A stretch of DNA of 64,000 nucleotides from Trichoplax sp. H2 (Eukaryota; Placozoa; Uniplacotomia; Trichoplacea). Location: NCBI GenBank assembly GCA_003344405.1, contig NOWV01000033.1, positions 372,001 to 436,000 of the forward strand, in the 5' to 3' direction. Positions 51,639 through 63,900 of this stretch are shown in pieces. Position numbers and translations under genes: made by a program. Each line of letters starts with the position of its first letter. The stretch's first letter is position 1. The notes beneath the pieces are model-generated. The model made no database searches and was not told the origin of the DNA. It worked only from the letters and a program-made list of their open reading frames with translations.

Positions 51639-54600
51639 ATGTGGGTGTATTCATGCATATGGCTTGCGTTGATATTACACACTGTGGTTGCCTATAATCG
51701 TAGCGGTGATACCCTATCTGAAGGCGATCCTTTCCATAAATTATCTAGAAAATATACTTTGTCTGTAGCTACCTACAGCATATGGAATGATAGATATCAC
51801 TGGCATGTAAGAAAGCTTCGAATCGCTGAATTAGTAAGTCTTATATTGATTCTTAAGCCTTTAATTTAAAATTATATGCGTATATGCTCCTACATTTTTT
51901 CTTTATCTCGTCATATTGCTATCGCAATGTACTGCTCATCAACCTACAGTTATGCTAATTCTGATCACGGCACTCATTGAAAGCCTACGTCCGATGATGT
52001 ACTTATTCTACGAGTATATACAGTTAATATGCATCCAACTACTAAGTATATAAATCTGTTACATCTGGAGATCATATAAATGATGTAGTGATAACACTCC
52101 TGAAAGAGCTTGAGATTGACATGAGTACTATTACGTACATTCATTAAAACTAGACAATAATACGTTCAATGAAGTGGAATGTTTAAGTTTGCTGCATTGC
52201 CTACTAGATCTATTGAATAGATTTAGCTCTATAAATAAAAAGTTTAAACTGTTAGTAAAAATGCAGTGCCTGCTTTTGCGTTTACATTTTTCAGTGAAAT
52301 TTCCATAACTGTGAATAGTTAACTGCTTATAATGAGATATAAGCGGCTTCCTATACTACGAATTTAATTGTAATATTTCCATTATAACTTTGCTACTTGT
52401 AAATAAATAAAGGTATATGTACGAGTAATATAGAAAATGGATGAATTTCGTATAAATTAATATCCTCATCATGGACTACTACTAATTACGATTGTAATAA
52501 TTTGTGTAATGTTCCATTTTGTGGGACGTAATAGTTCAACAGAAATCATTTGCCTGTCCTGTTGTAAACATTTCTATAATTTTCATTGTAGATCATAGAT
52601 CTTAAATTAGACATAATAGCACTTCAAGATGTCCGCTATAGTACTAAGTTAAAGACTAGTCAAGCTCACCAGCTACAAGCAATTTTACCCCGAGTGTATA
52701 GATATGTTATATTTCAGCCTATCCGGTATATTTTTGATACGATGTCGCCAAGTATTACCTGGGATGTTGAAGGAATTGCTTTTATCAGTCGACATTATCT
52801 AATACATTCTGCTTCTACTAATTTAACATTACACGATCCGAATGGTAAGTTTACTTCTACTAATGATTAAATAACGTTATAATGATGAATCAAACTTTGT
52901 AAATTAAGTTTCGTTTATGCGTATATCTTGATTAAGTCTAAATTTTACAAATTATCTATCAATTTTACCATAGTGACAAAACGATAATAATAACAATATA
53001 ACAATACATATCATTACGCAGTATCAAATCTGTAAGCAGTTGTGCAGAATTCACTCAGACAATGTATAATTAAAAGTAGCAGTCGATAATTAATATGTAA
53101 TTATAGTTATGCTTCATAGAAATAGCGAATATTGTTAATTTATACCATTCTGATTACATTTGATTAATATTAAGAAAACGATTTATGATATTTAAAACTA
53201 CACGCACACGCGCATATAATCAAATTAAGGAAGATGCTGCGAAACTCAACTAATGATAGTCAATTTCTTATTGTGTGTGCTATTTATTTTAAAGATTCTT
53301 CCAGCTATTCAAGTAGTGCAGTAGCAACGGTGAAAATGTACATTCTTGGTTTAGGCAATATCGATGTTTCTGCAGTAGTGCTCTCTGGTAATTCAGCTTT
53401 GCGATGCAAGGAAATTGGGGAATTATTTCATTACCTTGGTACACATGTTAGGTCTTCATACCGGATCTTAATGGGTGACTTCAATGTTAATAGACAGCAA
53501 GAGAGTATTATGAATGATATGTTAAATGGCCAGTTTAAGCAAAATTCGACGTGTTTCTTAACTTCACCGTACAGACAACAGCGATTTATGAAGTGGAAAG
53601 ACGCGTGGATCGAGGCTGATCCTGGCTATGCTGGTATTACATATAGCCCTGTGGTAAGTCGCTTGTCAAAGTGTCCTTCGAGGATAAAATTAGTTTCAGA
53701 TAAACAACTAGATGATCTTATCAGTATCTACTTATTTTAGTGATATGTTCTGATGAAATTGATCACTCCTAGTATATAGTAAGTGAAATGTTAACCTTTA
53801 TTATCCAGTTTTTTATACCTACAAGTTGATTATTAATTTACGGCAATGCATAAGGTTCATAATCAGTATACTATACGTTCGTAAACGTAAAACACATTAC
53901 CATTTTACTGCATCTATGATATAAATGCATTTCAGGTACAGTCATAGCATCAGCACAGTACTCATATGATTATACGATTCCTTATGTCTTGAATTAGTTA
54001 TCAATCTAAAAATGTTTTATTTTCTACAGCCTACTATAGGTTATATCGCTCGCAGGGATCGTATCCTGTTATCGAATTCATTACGCATTAGACGAGCATT
54101 GCTGGAAGGCTATGGTGCTAGGTACAAATCACTCTTCGTTGTTCTAGTTATCTGGGAGAGATTCAAAGCGGTCATGAGCATGGGATATTCCCATTTTCGT
54201 GACTCACGAGGAGACGATTGGTTTTACTATGGTAGTACCTGCTCTTATAAATGCGGCAATGGAAAATCTTGTCGATGTGGTGTTTGTTCAAACTCTCGCA
54301 ACTCTTTCTGCTACCTAGATCAATGCACAGAATGCACCATGGTGCGATTTGTGCAACTAACTTTAATTCTCATATGCTTTTGTATTTCATCCCTGTTTAG
54401 TTGTATACTGCTACTTAGACTAAGTATTAATATTTGGTTAAACGAAAATTATAATTTAACACCGTGCTCTTGGATGACGAATGGATGGTGGGGCCGTGTA
54501 CGAGCTATTCGTAGAGGGTTCACGTTATCTAAACTACATAGTACTGTCTATCGTATTATTCTTTGTCTCATCCGTAAACTTATTAATGTTAGAAAATTGC

Positions 54601-54776
54601 AGATACCGTCGTTAATCTTTCGTTTAATACTTGCTTTCTACCTTATAATTATATCTATTATTGCTGCAAGATGGGGTATTTACGATACTATTCATTTGAT
54701 CAAGACAGTTGTTCCGGAAGAGCAATATCCAGCCGATCACCTATGCTTAATTGCCACAGTTGAAGCGGTTAAGTAG
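51639..54776 (+). CDS. Membrane-anchored endonuclease/exonuclease/phosphatase (EEP)-like protein
   Basis: Exons: 51639-51833, 52592-52844, about 53234-53653, 54030-54776. Exon 1 has a signal peptide (ends near VVAY), then LSVATYSIWND, the usual EEP opening. Exon 2 has DIIALQDVRY and EGIAFISRHY, exon 3 has ILMGDFNVN, and exon 4 has RRDRILLSNS and, near its end, the ADH version of the SDH motif. Between the last two motifs, exon 4 carries a Cys-rich patch (about CSYKCGNGKSCRCGVC) and two hydrophobic segments. EEP enzymes cleave phosphodiester bonds in nucleic acids or lipids. Here the metal-binding Glu of LQE is Asp, and the catalytic His strand reads VCAIYF, so activity is doubtful. Exon 2 ends in phase 1, and I found no exon 3 start that fits, so the middle of the model is incomplete. 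Confidence 0.8.
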
Positions 54777-55385
54777 CAATTATGAAAAAAATTCAAGCTT
54801 AGTTCACGCGGATTTAGTTATTTACGATCCATCATATGCAGTTTTTTATCAAAAAATGAAACAGCTTTATTAATCTCTGCTTCTTACATATATATTTATT
54901 GCTATTGTTTGTGCTTAACTTGTTGCATATTTAATATACAATCAATTTTGTAACACATACAGTACATCATATATTAATTGTAAAGAGCACGACTCTTGCG
55001 CCTAACGTGATAACAAACAGAACTAAAACTATCGATTTCCTTATACGGAATTTGCTTTCTACACGTTACTTGGTATAAAGATTTATTTAAGTATTTCACC
55101 AATAGATAATAATAGGCTGTACAACTTGGAATTTAGACATCAAAAAAAATGATTTAAGTCGAATAAAACAACGTTACTCTAAGTCGTGTGTAAAGTTTCG
55201 TTCACAGAAACAAATTTAAATAATAGTAGTGGAAGCACATTGCATCATCTCAATTTTTCTTTCCATTTCTTACTGCTGTGTTTCATTCTTGGACTGCCCG
55301 TTTTCTATTAATAGAAAACGGAAAACATTAATTTATCTAATTAAATTATTGAATTTGCTCGATTACTATGTATCCTTTAATTAAT
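54777..55385. terminator. Convergent EEP / THOC7 intergenic region with a perfect 24-bp palindrome
   Basis: Both flanking genes end here. A perfect palindrome, CCGTTTTCTATT followed by its complement, sits at 55,298-55,321. It could form a hairpin on either transcript. An AATAAA-type signal occurs near 55,161. Nothing else recognised. Confidence 0.5.
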
Positions 55386-57979
55386 TTAGAGCTGGGTTAG
55401 GGAATCAACTACAATGTAAAAAGGATATTCATTAATGCTGCTAGTACTAATGCTATCAAGTGGTGCTTCGTATAAGATAATTTTCTTACAGTCTATTAGA
55501 GAGCTTCTGTATACCTTAATAGCGAATATATATATATATACATATGTACTATACTTTGAATAATGACGCAATTGACTTCAATTCTTACCGCTTAAACTTG
55601 CTTTCAACTGGTTAATTGCGTGTACTAAGACGTACAATTGCTTCCTTCTCAGTTCCAACTGGAATACAGAACGGAACAAAGCATGTTAACAAAGGTCACT
55701 TTGGCAATACACTTAAATATTAATTTTAATAGTATTCCTTCATTATTGCAATATAAGCCGTGATAAGGCTGTATGGCAGTCGTGAAATGCAAAATTATTA
55801 AAGAATGAAATACAAGATAGCATTAGTGACGACGATCACCAGTTTCTATACCAAAGCTTAATTAGTGTAAATTTATGTCAATGCAAATTTACACGCTCAA
55901 CACTTTGGAGTATTACAACCTGCACTAAAATCACTTGGAATTAAACACTATAACATTTTAAATTTAATATAGATTTAAGCAATTCACTCTATACAATATA
56001 ATGTATGGCTTGCTATCCACATGAAGATGTTGATGCATTAGTACTCTATAGACAATGTTAGCTCACAAGATTGCCATTTAGGAAAAGTACGAATTGTGAC
56101 TATTATTAATCCTCTTAAGAGAGAAAGTAACACAGTCACTAGTACGAGCAAGAAAATCATACCTCTTGATCTAATTCCTTCTCGACAGCGCTATGCGATT
56201 CGAGGGCAGTTAAGATTCTAATTATTATCCGAAGAAACATTGAAATGACCGTTAATATCTTTACTATTAATGTGAAATAAGGATAGAATTTAAACTACTA
56301 GAATAGATGAAATTTGAATCTTGACGTTCATTTAAAGTAATAAGTTATGTCGGTATAAGGTATTCAGTATTAAATTTATTTAAAATATTACTTTGTAGTC
56401 TCCTCTTTATTTGGATGCTGTTGGATAGCTTTACCTAAGGCATCATACTCTGAAATACATCAACGATATCCTTCAAGTTTAGTCATTACATCAAGTAATA
56501 GGCGAAGACACTGTATTTAATGTATTATTATTAAGTATTCACAGATATAGTAATACTTCAATTTTTGCAATAATCTAATATGATTTCTACAGTCAGAAGG
56601 CATTTAAAGAAAGGTTATACGTTCGATTATACAGTTAATATACAGTATTTTAAAAGAATAATGTCGCCACTTTACAGGAGAAATTGACACGGTAGAGAGA
56701 AGTTCGTACTGTAGCTATGGTGCAAAATTCAAGGTGGCGACATTATTTTTTAAAATACTTTACAGTAATAGTGTCTTTAAACAAATCAGTTACTAAGATT
56801 AACATTTTCTGGCTTAAAATTTTGATTAATTTATAGAATTGTAAGAAGAGTGATACAAACCTTGCTGATGTCTACGGGTTCTTTTTGCCTCTTGTAATTC
56901 TTCTTTCAAATTACAGATATCTTCTTGTGCTCTTTTAATTCTATCAGCTATGGAAATGATGAGACGTTAGCCGGCATATAAATAAGAATAGCACACACAA
57001 AGTAGTATCAATTAATTAACTAATACGGATCACATTTTTACAATGCTATATCTAACAAGTCTGCATCTACGTAATTTTAAAGTGAAACTTTGGGGGGGTT
57101 TACGACTCTATCGCAATTATTGCTAAATTCGTCACTATTATAGAGTATATTAGACACTACATTATCAAAATTACTGCATCCCTTAACTGTATTTCAAGAA
57201 AACAAGATTTTTTAAAATTAAAAAATTTATCCACTATAAATCCGTATTTATCTCTAACATGATTTATAATATTTTCAAGCAAAACATTTTGATTTTATTT
57301 CTTACAGAGCCAATTGCAATCTACGTAAGCATAATCTTTGCACCCAAGGGTATCTGTGGTATGACTTATGCTTATCATATACACGGTATAAAGTACGAAT
57401 GTAAGGCTATGAGCTTACTCAAATCTTCATTCAAAACTTGATAATTTTCCAACTCCCTTTTATTCATTTGATAAACTAGGTAATTCTTGGCTATTGTAGA
57501 TTGGCAAGTGGCTAACATGGCCAACAAGCGTTCAAAAAATGCGCTACTGCAGAAAATAAAAATTTCCTCTTATCATCTTAGTTCGATCCCTGCACAGTAA
57601 TTACTATAAAATATTGACATTAGAGGCTGTTCATTTTAATTATTTTCAATGTACAGGTTTATGTAGATGACTTACTTGCTAGCATCGTCTTCATTAGGAT
57701 TATTGCACCATTTAAGAAATGACTTCATAAATGTTACTAATCTTTTTTCATCACCACTGCCATCGCCATCAAGAAGTAATCTCTTGCGAATGATTTCGTC
57801 TAGGCAATGACCAATTTTTATAAGAAAAAGAATGCAAACAACATGATAATGTCACTATTGAGTAGACACTGGTGGCACTTTCTGCTACAATTTACATCAC
57901 TATAGTCGGTATCCACTTTACTAACGGATGACTAGAATCGAGTGATCCATGCCTGTGCCATACCTGCATGTATGCACAT
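55386..57979 (-). CDS. THOC7: THO complex subunit 7 (THOC7)
   Basis: Exons: 57979-57964 (tentative first exon), 57799-57676, 57546-57419, 56947-56861, 56449-56392, 56217-56163, 55658-55589, 55492-55386 (last exon tentative). The exons from 57,799 to 55,589 join in frame and follow vertebrate THOC7 throughout: DEIIRKRLLLDGDGSGDEKR, FLKWCNN, YLVYQMNKRELENYQ, a coiled-coil region ending EAKRTRRHQQEYDALGKAIQ, QHPNKEET and LELRRKQLYVL. THOC7 is a coiled-coil subunit of THO/TREX, which couples transcription with mRNA packaging and export. Total about 214 aa (vertebrate about 204). The first exon (MCIHA plus G) is only a guess that fits the phase, and the last exon does not match the known C-terminus. 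An intron holds a MITE-like element. Confidence 0.93.
56641..56767. mobile_element. MITE-like inverted-repeat element in a THOC7 intron
   Basis: Left arm TACAGTATTTTAAAAGAATA continuing to ATGTCGCCAC at 56,641-56,670. The right arm, starting GTGGCGACATTAT at about 56,734 and ending TACAGTA near 56,767, is its near-perfect complement. About 63 bp lie between. No coding capacity, so a non-autonomous foldback element is the simplest reading. Confidence 0.75.
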
Positions 57980-60900
57980 ACACTTTAAGGGCAAAATAGA
58001 TGTTCACTCTGATAAAATTAAAATTTCGTCTACAATAACTTTAAAATTATAGCTTGATAATCAACACATGCAAGCTTGATTAATCCAAGTGGATCATGTA
58101 ATTGAAAAGCATCATAAATTGGACATAACAGTGTTTTACTTTGGCTACAACTTACCATCAGCCATATTCCGAATGTTGCATTGACTGAATGTACAGTAGT
58201 ACTATACTTACAGTACTGTATGCCACCGTAGTTGAACAGGATCAAACGCTGCCAAAGCATTGTACTGGATACTGTAGTTTACGTACTGTGTTGTACTTGG
58301 TCTACAGTACAATTCTGTTGCATTGTACTGTACAGAGCGGTATCGAGAAATCTGTTATAAAGGTGTTACGAATTCGTAGTGCACACAGTAGAGAAATTTA
58401 CAATTGATAGAGACATTGTACAAATACAAAAAAAGTGATCGAACTGCATGCAACACATGAATCACAATATGCACATATAGTACTATACAGTATAGTCTGT
58501 GCCTCAAATGATGTCACCTCCTTGCTAGGTTTGTATTGTAGCAATACTCTACAATATTTATACTGTACCGTACACAGTGTACTGTACATTTCATGCAGGG
58601 ACGGAGGGACGGCTGTAAAATCCAATTGTATTTATTTAAACGTTCCTAGTTAAGGTAGTAGCTAGAGCATGAGTGGTCCAGCTGATTTATCCATATACTA
58701 CGAACTGGTAAAAAGTTACAGTAAAAAGAGTTTTACCTCACCGTCCCTGGGGATTTTATATAGTAGTCTAACTGTCCGAGAAAATTCTCTTGCAAGCCCT
58801 TGTACTAGCCGGCACAATTGAATATGATTATTATTACTAATGTTAATATACAGACTTACAGCGCTTAGTCGTGTTACTGTATGGTTTAAACATGAAACAT
58901 TATTAGTATTTGTGAAATAAAGGGAGAAGAATTAATCGTATACTGTAGGTGTGCGTTTTACTGGACACAACAGGGTCTTATCATCATTCTAAATGCACAC
59001 GTATACGTTATGGTATGGGATGCATAGTTGCACACTTTTTTTGGATCATATTTAGCCCGAATGCTTATACCTCTATTTTTCGGACACCACGAATTTTAAT
59101 GATAATACTTTTCTAACTGCAGTTTTCTTCATAAAACGCCGGTAGGTCTGTCATGTTATGACTCGCGGAGTCGCGGAGCTCATTATTAGGCGTGACTCAT
59201 AAGCTCACAGGAATTTCTGTGGGCCGATGGTGGTCAGGGATTCACGATTAGTTGTATCTGAATTAAACTCACTTAAGCCTGCCAGGCTCCAGCCTTGTAC
59301 AGTTACCATTATTTTAAAGGATATCGCCGTTGCAGAACTATCATAATTTCCTGTAGTACAGTACTGTACTGTCATTGCCACTCGACCTTTAAAATGCCCT
59401 ACGCTACAATAGAGTGTTGATTCATTTCAGAACGCTAATGAGTTTCTCTACTGGAAAATAACTTATTCATAGAATTGGAGATACGAGTACATCACGATAA
59501 CAAATCATGATTATAATTTGGCAGTGATAATAATTGTAACTATAATGTAAAGTATAAAGTACAAGTAGTCAATATAAACATATTTTGGTGCTGCTAAATC
59601 ATGTACCTCCAATGAATGAAAGCTGACGATGCACAGCTATCGTGCATGGGTAGAGTATACTAATCGTACTTTTTCGCAAACACTTGAAGTAATTTTGCTT
59701 CATATGGTAGATCACATTGCGAAATGGAGCTAGTACTGTATAGTCATGGAAATGAATAAGAAAACTACTAAAGATATCAAAGTTATTGTCTAATATATTC
59801 AATCTTGACTCTTGATTGCTATCGGTTGCCTGATGATTTCGCAGTATACTCGTTGTAGTGAAACATTTACTAGTCTATTCGTACGGTAAAGAGTAAAATA
59901 AATAAGAAACATCACCCAAAATCATCGCAAGACAAAATCAATTCCGATTTATAAATAGCACCTTCATCACCAGTATCGAATCAAGATGGTTATATAGTAT
60001 AGAAATAATAATAATAAATAAATAACTGGCAGGAGCCGTGACTCACTTCTTGGGATGTCGATGCTGTTCAGTGAAACATGGTACAGTATTGTTCACAAGT
60101 ACAGTACTGTACATTGTACAACTGTTGCAGATGCCGGTACTGTACACTGTACTGTACAGTACAGTATTTTAGACATGGTCAGTGTGACGGTGCACATCAG
60201 TATGAAAGTAGTGAATCTGATTAATAACTGGTGAAATGGGCTGTAATTTACAGCCGTATGAGTTGGTAAGACCATATGACTCATTGATTCACCTTAACCT
60301 CCGGCAAAAATAAATTCCTTTATTATCTCACTTACAGTTAAGAGAAAGAGCGATATTAGCTGTATAAAATTGATACAACCTCTATGAAAATAGCAGGTAG
60401 TACAACCTTAGTCGTAGTATTTTAGTTCAACTTTAATAAAAGTGTGATGACTCACTCGTATGCTTTTATCATGTCTTTATTAAGAGAATTAGATGTGAAT
60501 GACGGCCACTGTAACACTAATCAATCATCAAGAAAAGACGCTTCTACAAATAAATTAATTAATTGATCAATACAGTGCCGTACAATGACCTTTTTCACTC
60601 AAGACTGATTACGTATTATTGCAACATACTGTACAGTAATTTGGTACAGTAACTCTACGCCGTAGTAGAGTGCGCTAAACTGTTGGGTGTTGTTCGTTTA
60701 GGCATACTGTACAGTACTGTAGGTGTAACCTTGTACAGTACATACACTGTACGATACAGTACAGTACTGTAGCCTGTTTCTCTTCTTTTAGTGAGTCCCT
60801 GCTTGTACAGTACAGTATACAGTACTGTAGCGCTGGTCATCATGTACTGTAGCATATTCGTATCAATCACTTGATATACCGTATTGTGGCTGCGCAGTAA

Positions 60901-60982
60901 GAGGAATACTTACGTAGCGAAGTAAATTTATTCTCAATCGTCTCCTTACCAGCTTTATTTGATACCAGACGTCAATACTGCC
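57980..60982. promoter_or_regulatory. Divergent THOC7 / UBE2H intergenic region
   Basis: Must contain both promoters and 5' untranslated regions. No conserved exon seen. It holds palindrome runs at about 58,190-58,335, 58,480-58,590, 59,352-59,372, 60,080-60,170 and 60,625-60,860. The short open frames across the runs on both strands follow from the repeats. No promoter motif could be fixed with confidence. Confidence 0.5.
58190..60860. repeat. Further runs of the GTACTGTAC palindrome family
   Basis: Separate clusters at about 58,190-58,335, 58,560-58,590, 59,352-59,372, 60,080-60,170, 60,625-60,650 and 60,700-60,860 consist of GTACTGTACAGTAC-type strings and near variants, as in the OST4/PRPF18 interval. 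They lie outside recognised exons. Confidence 0.85.
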
Positions 60983-63900
60983 ATGTCGTCACCATCTCCA
61001 GGGAAGAGACGCATCGATACGGATGTTTTAAAGCTGTATCCTTACGAATTTACGTTGATCATTTCAATTCGAATAGTCATGGCCAACTCTGCGATAGTAT
61101 GATTACATTATTGTGGAATAAAAATATACAGTAGAGTACACTAAAGTAAAGTTTGTCAATGTCAAGTAACGTTATGATTTTTCATAAATATTTCAATTGA
61201 GATTGTTTTCCTTGAAATTTTTTTTTTGTTTTATGATGTCGTTACTTTGCATTACTTACTATTGGAATTTTTACAGTTTACTTGCTGATTTTATCCGTTA
61301 TCCGTTTTTTTTAACAATGGTTCATCCATTTTAAACTGTATTTATCCTTAACCAGTAATGTATATTAGTATCGAAAGCAAGTACGAAGTTCATATACTAA
61401 ATGGGATCAATGACTTCTGGGTGAAGTTTCACGGCCCGTCCGGCAGTAAGTACAATATATTTCAGTATGATGATTTTAGTAGAAAGTTTGATAGTGACAA
61501 ACACAGGAGAAGTTCTAGTATGGAATTGTTGGATATAGGATAATGTATCTACATGTATCATTGCTCAATTTTTCTGTGATAACCATTTTAACTTGCTAAT
61601 GCTTTAAATATTGTTCGCTGAATATGTGTATCACAGGATGTTTTTATGCCAATTTTATATTATCTGATACATATAATTATCTCCTATTGAACTGCGGCAC
61701 TAAAGACTGAATGATTGTGCTCGGACTTGTACTCGATGGGCACATTCCACTATCGGCGATGTTCAATTAGACCTGACCTGACCCTAACCCTAACAGTTCA
61801 ATACGCGTCACAGTACAGTTGTAGCTGAAGCAACTGCGATACGGTATCAGGGGTAGGGTGAAGAGCAGTAGGAACAGCCTACAGTATGAAGTCAATCATG
61901 GCTTCAACTCTCGTAACACGTCGCCGTCCGTTTTTTATCATTTCCTTTGTAGTGTAGTGTATGGTACAAGACGTCCTGCTGTGGCCGCAAACTATTGTTC
62001 AGTGCTGTACCATACATTGACCTTCATGACCAGGACTGACTGACTAAAAATGGCAAGATTCGCTATCCACAGTAAACATCCATCAACAGTAGACAAAGTG
62101 CAATACAAGATCATATTATTACATGTTGTGCGCCGCTACAATAACTGTCCAAAATACGCCCTTTGCTTAGTACTGATCACGCTACTATACTACTGTAAAT
62201 TCTCTAGTATAGTACAGTACGGTATTATCGGTATCAAACACACCGGCATTGAGCACCCAGATGTTGACATTATCCATTTTTATTTGACCACTCTTGAAGT
62301 AGCAAACCTTGCAGTTATTTGTTAAATTTCGAGGACTTTGCCTTCGAATTCTAATTAATTAATGAAGGGAATGTACGGCTAGTCATAATTGAGCGTTTTT
62401 TTCTCAATATGATTGCCGTTTTACTGCAGCATGGATATCTTCTACATTGATACAATTTTAGAAATGTTGTGAGATTCCAACGAACTCCGGTGGTACCCTC
62501 ACTATGAGTTGGCTATGATACGTATAGATAAATAGTATAATCAACGGAAGTACAAAACTGCAACCCAAAATTGAGTAGTTTTGACCTATAGAATAATCTA
62601 GATAGATAGACTGTACTATTCCATGCATTTTACTCCATCAGATTGAGTCAATCGAGTAACACGTTTATTGTAACAGCTGCAGTCTACTTGGTATAATGCT
62701 TAATTATTCTGAATTTCCTTGATTACTGCAAATATTGAGATTGAACTGAGCTTCAATTTATATGGATACAGACTAGAATCTACGGTATAGGATGGCTTAC
62801 ACCTGCTCAAAGGGTATTGTATCGCATTATTCTGGATAGTGGAAAGTGATAATGCTTGCGTCAGGGCGTTGTAATCGACGCATAATTTTTCTCATTTTTC
62901 ATCTGCATTCGACAACAATGTCATGAGGACTTGATCAGTCGTTTTTGGAAATATTTTCAAGCTCTTAAGTACCAATTCAAAGGTCATCTGTTTACTTTTA
63001 CTGACATGATACTAAAAAAAGTAAAGTAAACTGCTTGCTATCTTACGCTGATGAGGGTATATTCCAATGTGATATACTATACTGTTGCGTTGACACCTTT
63101 TTGGCTAGCGTTAAACTTGTTATTGCATGAGCTAGGTACGTTACTTTGATACTCAAACTAATTTCTACAGATACTTTACGAGTACTTTGATCTCCCAATA
63201 GAATAGAATCATAATTAAGGAGATAAACTTCAACACTGATAGATTACCAAAGATACCCTACATCAGGACTATTCAATTTCACTACGATATTATCATCATA
63301 CTTACATAATATACGATTATTCATATACTGTACAGTACCTTGATGTAGCCACTTGTCGGTATCTAAATAATTCAGTACGATGAAAACAAGGAAGTAATCA
63401 CCACGTTGATTGTGCGCAACTGTATATCAATGCCATGCGATCTGGGTGAAAATAAAAGTTATTGTAGTACTTATTATTCTGTGCTTTCATCTTGAACATA
63501 CAGTAGCTTATAGTTTGGGTATACAGTATATAGGGATTTGTTGGCCTATAAGTTGCATTTATTCGAATCTATGTGGCATTCTGTTCTTACTATAATGAGA
63601 TCCGTGCGAATGTCATGCTAGATACACTATACGCTGAGATTTAAAATTAAGTTAGTTTAAATTTAAACTTTGAAGATAGATACCATCCAGTTATACATTT
63701 CATCGTGGCTATTTCGTTAGCCTGAAAACGAGTAAAACATCAGTGATATGGACAACGGGAAATACAAATTATTTCTTATCGGATAGACTCATACGTGCAT
63801 ATCTAGTAGTTCGTAGTTGAACAGACAGATTTGGTGCTTAAATTGTAAAATTTTAATAGATGCTATTATTAAGTTGATAAATTGCTTAAGACTGCAAAAT

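Noticed and set aside
57300-57345. A possible 15-nt extra THOC7 exon (after a TAG acceptor near 57,340)
   Set aside because: Joining exon 57,546-57,419 directly to 56,947-56,861 keeps frame and gives exactly the same residue spacing as vertebrate THOC7, so no extra exon is needed.
57578-57595. GTTCGATCC string resembling a tRNA B box
   Set aside because: No matching A box, stems or cloverleaf around it, and it lies in a THOC7 intron.
60093-60870. Minus-strand frames of 63 and 71 codons
   Set aside because: Built from palindrome repeats in the THOC7/UBE2H interval, with no homology recognised.
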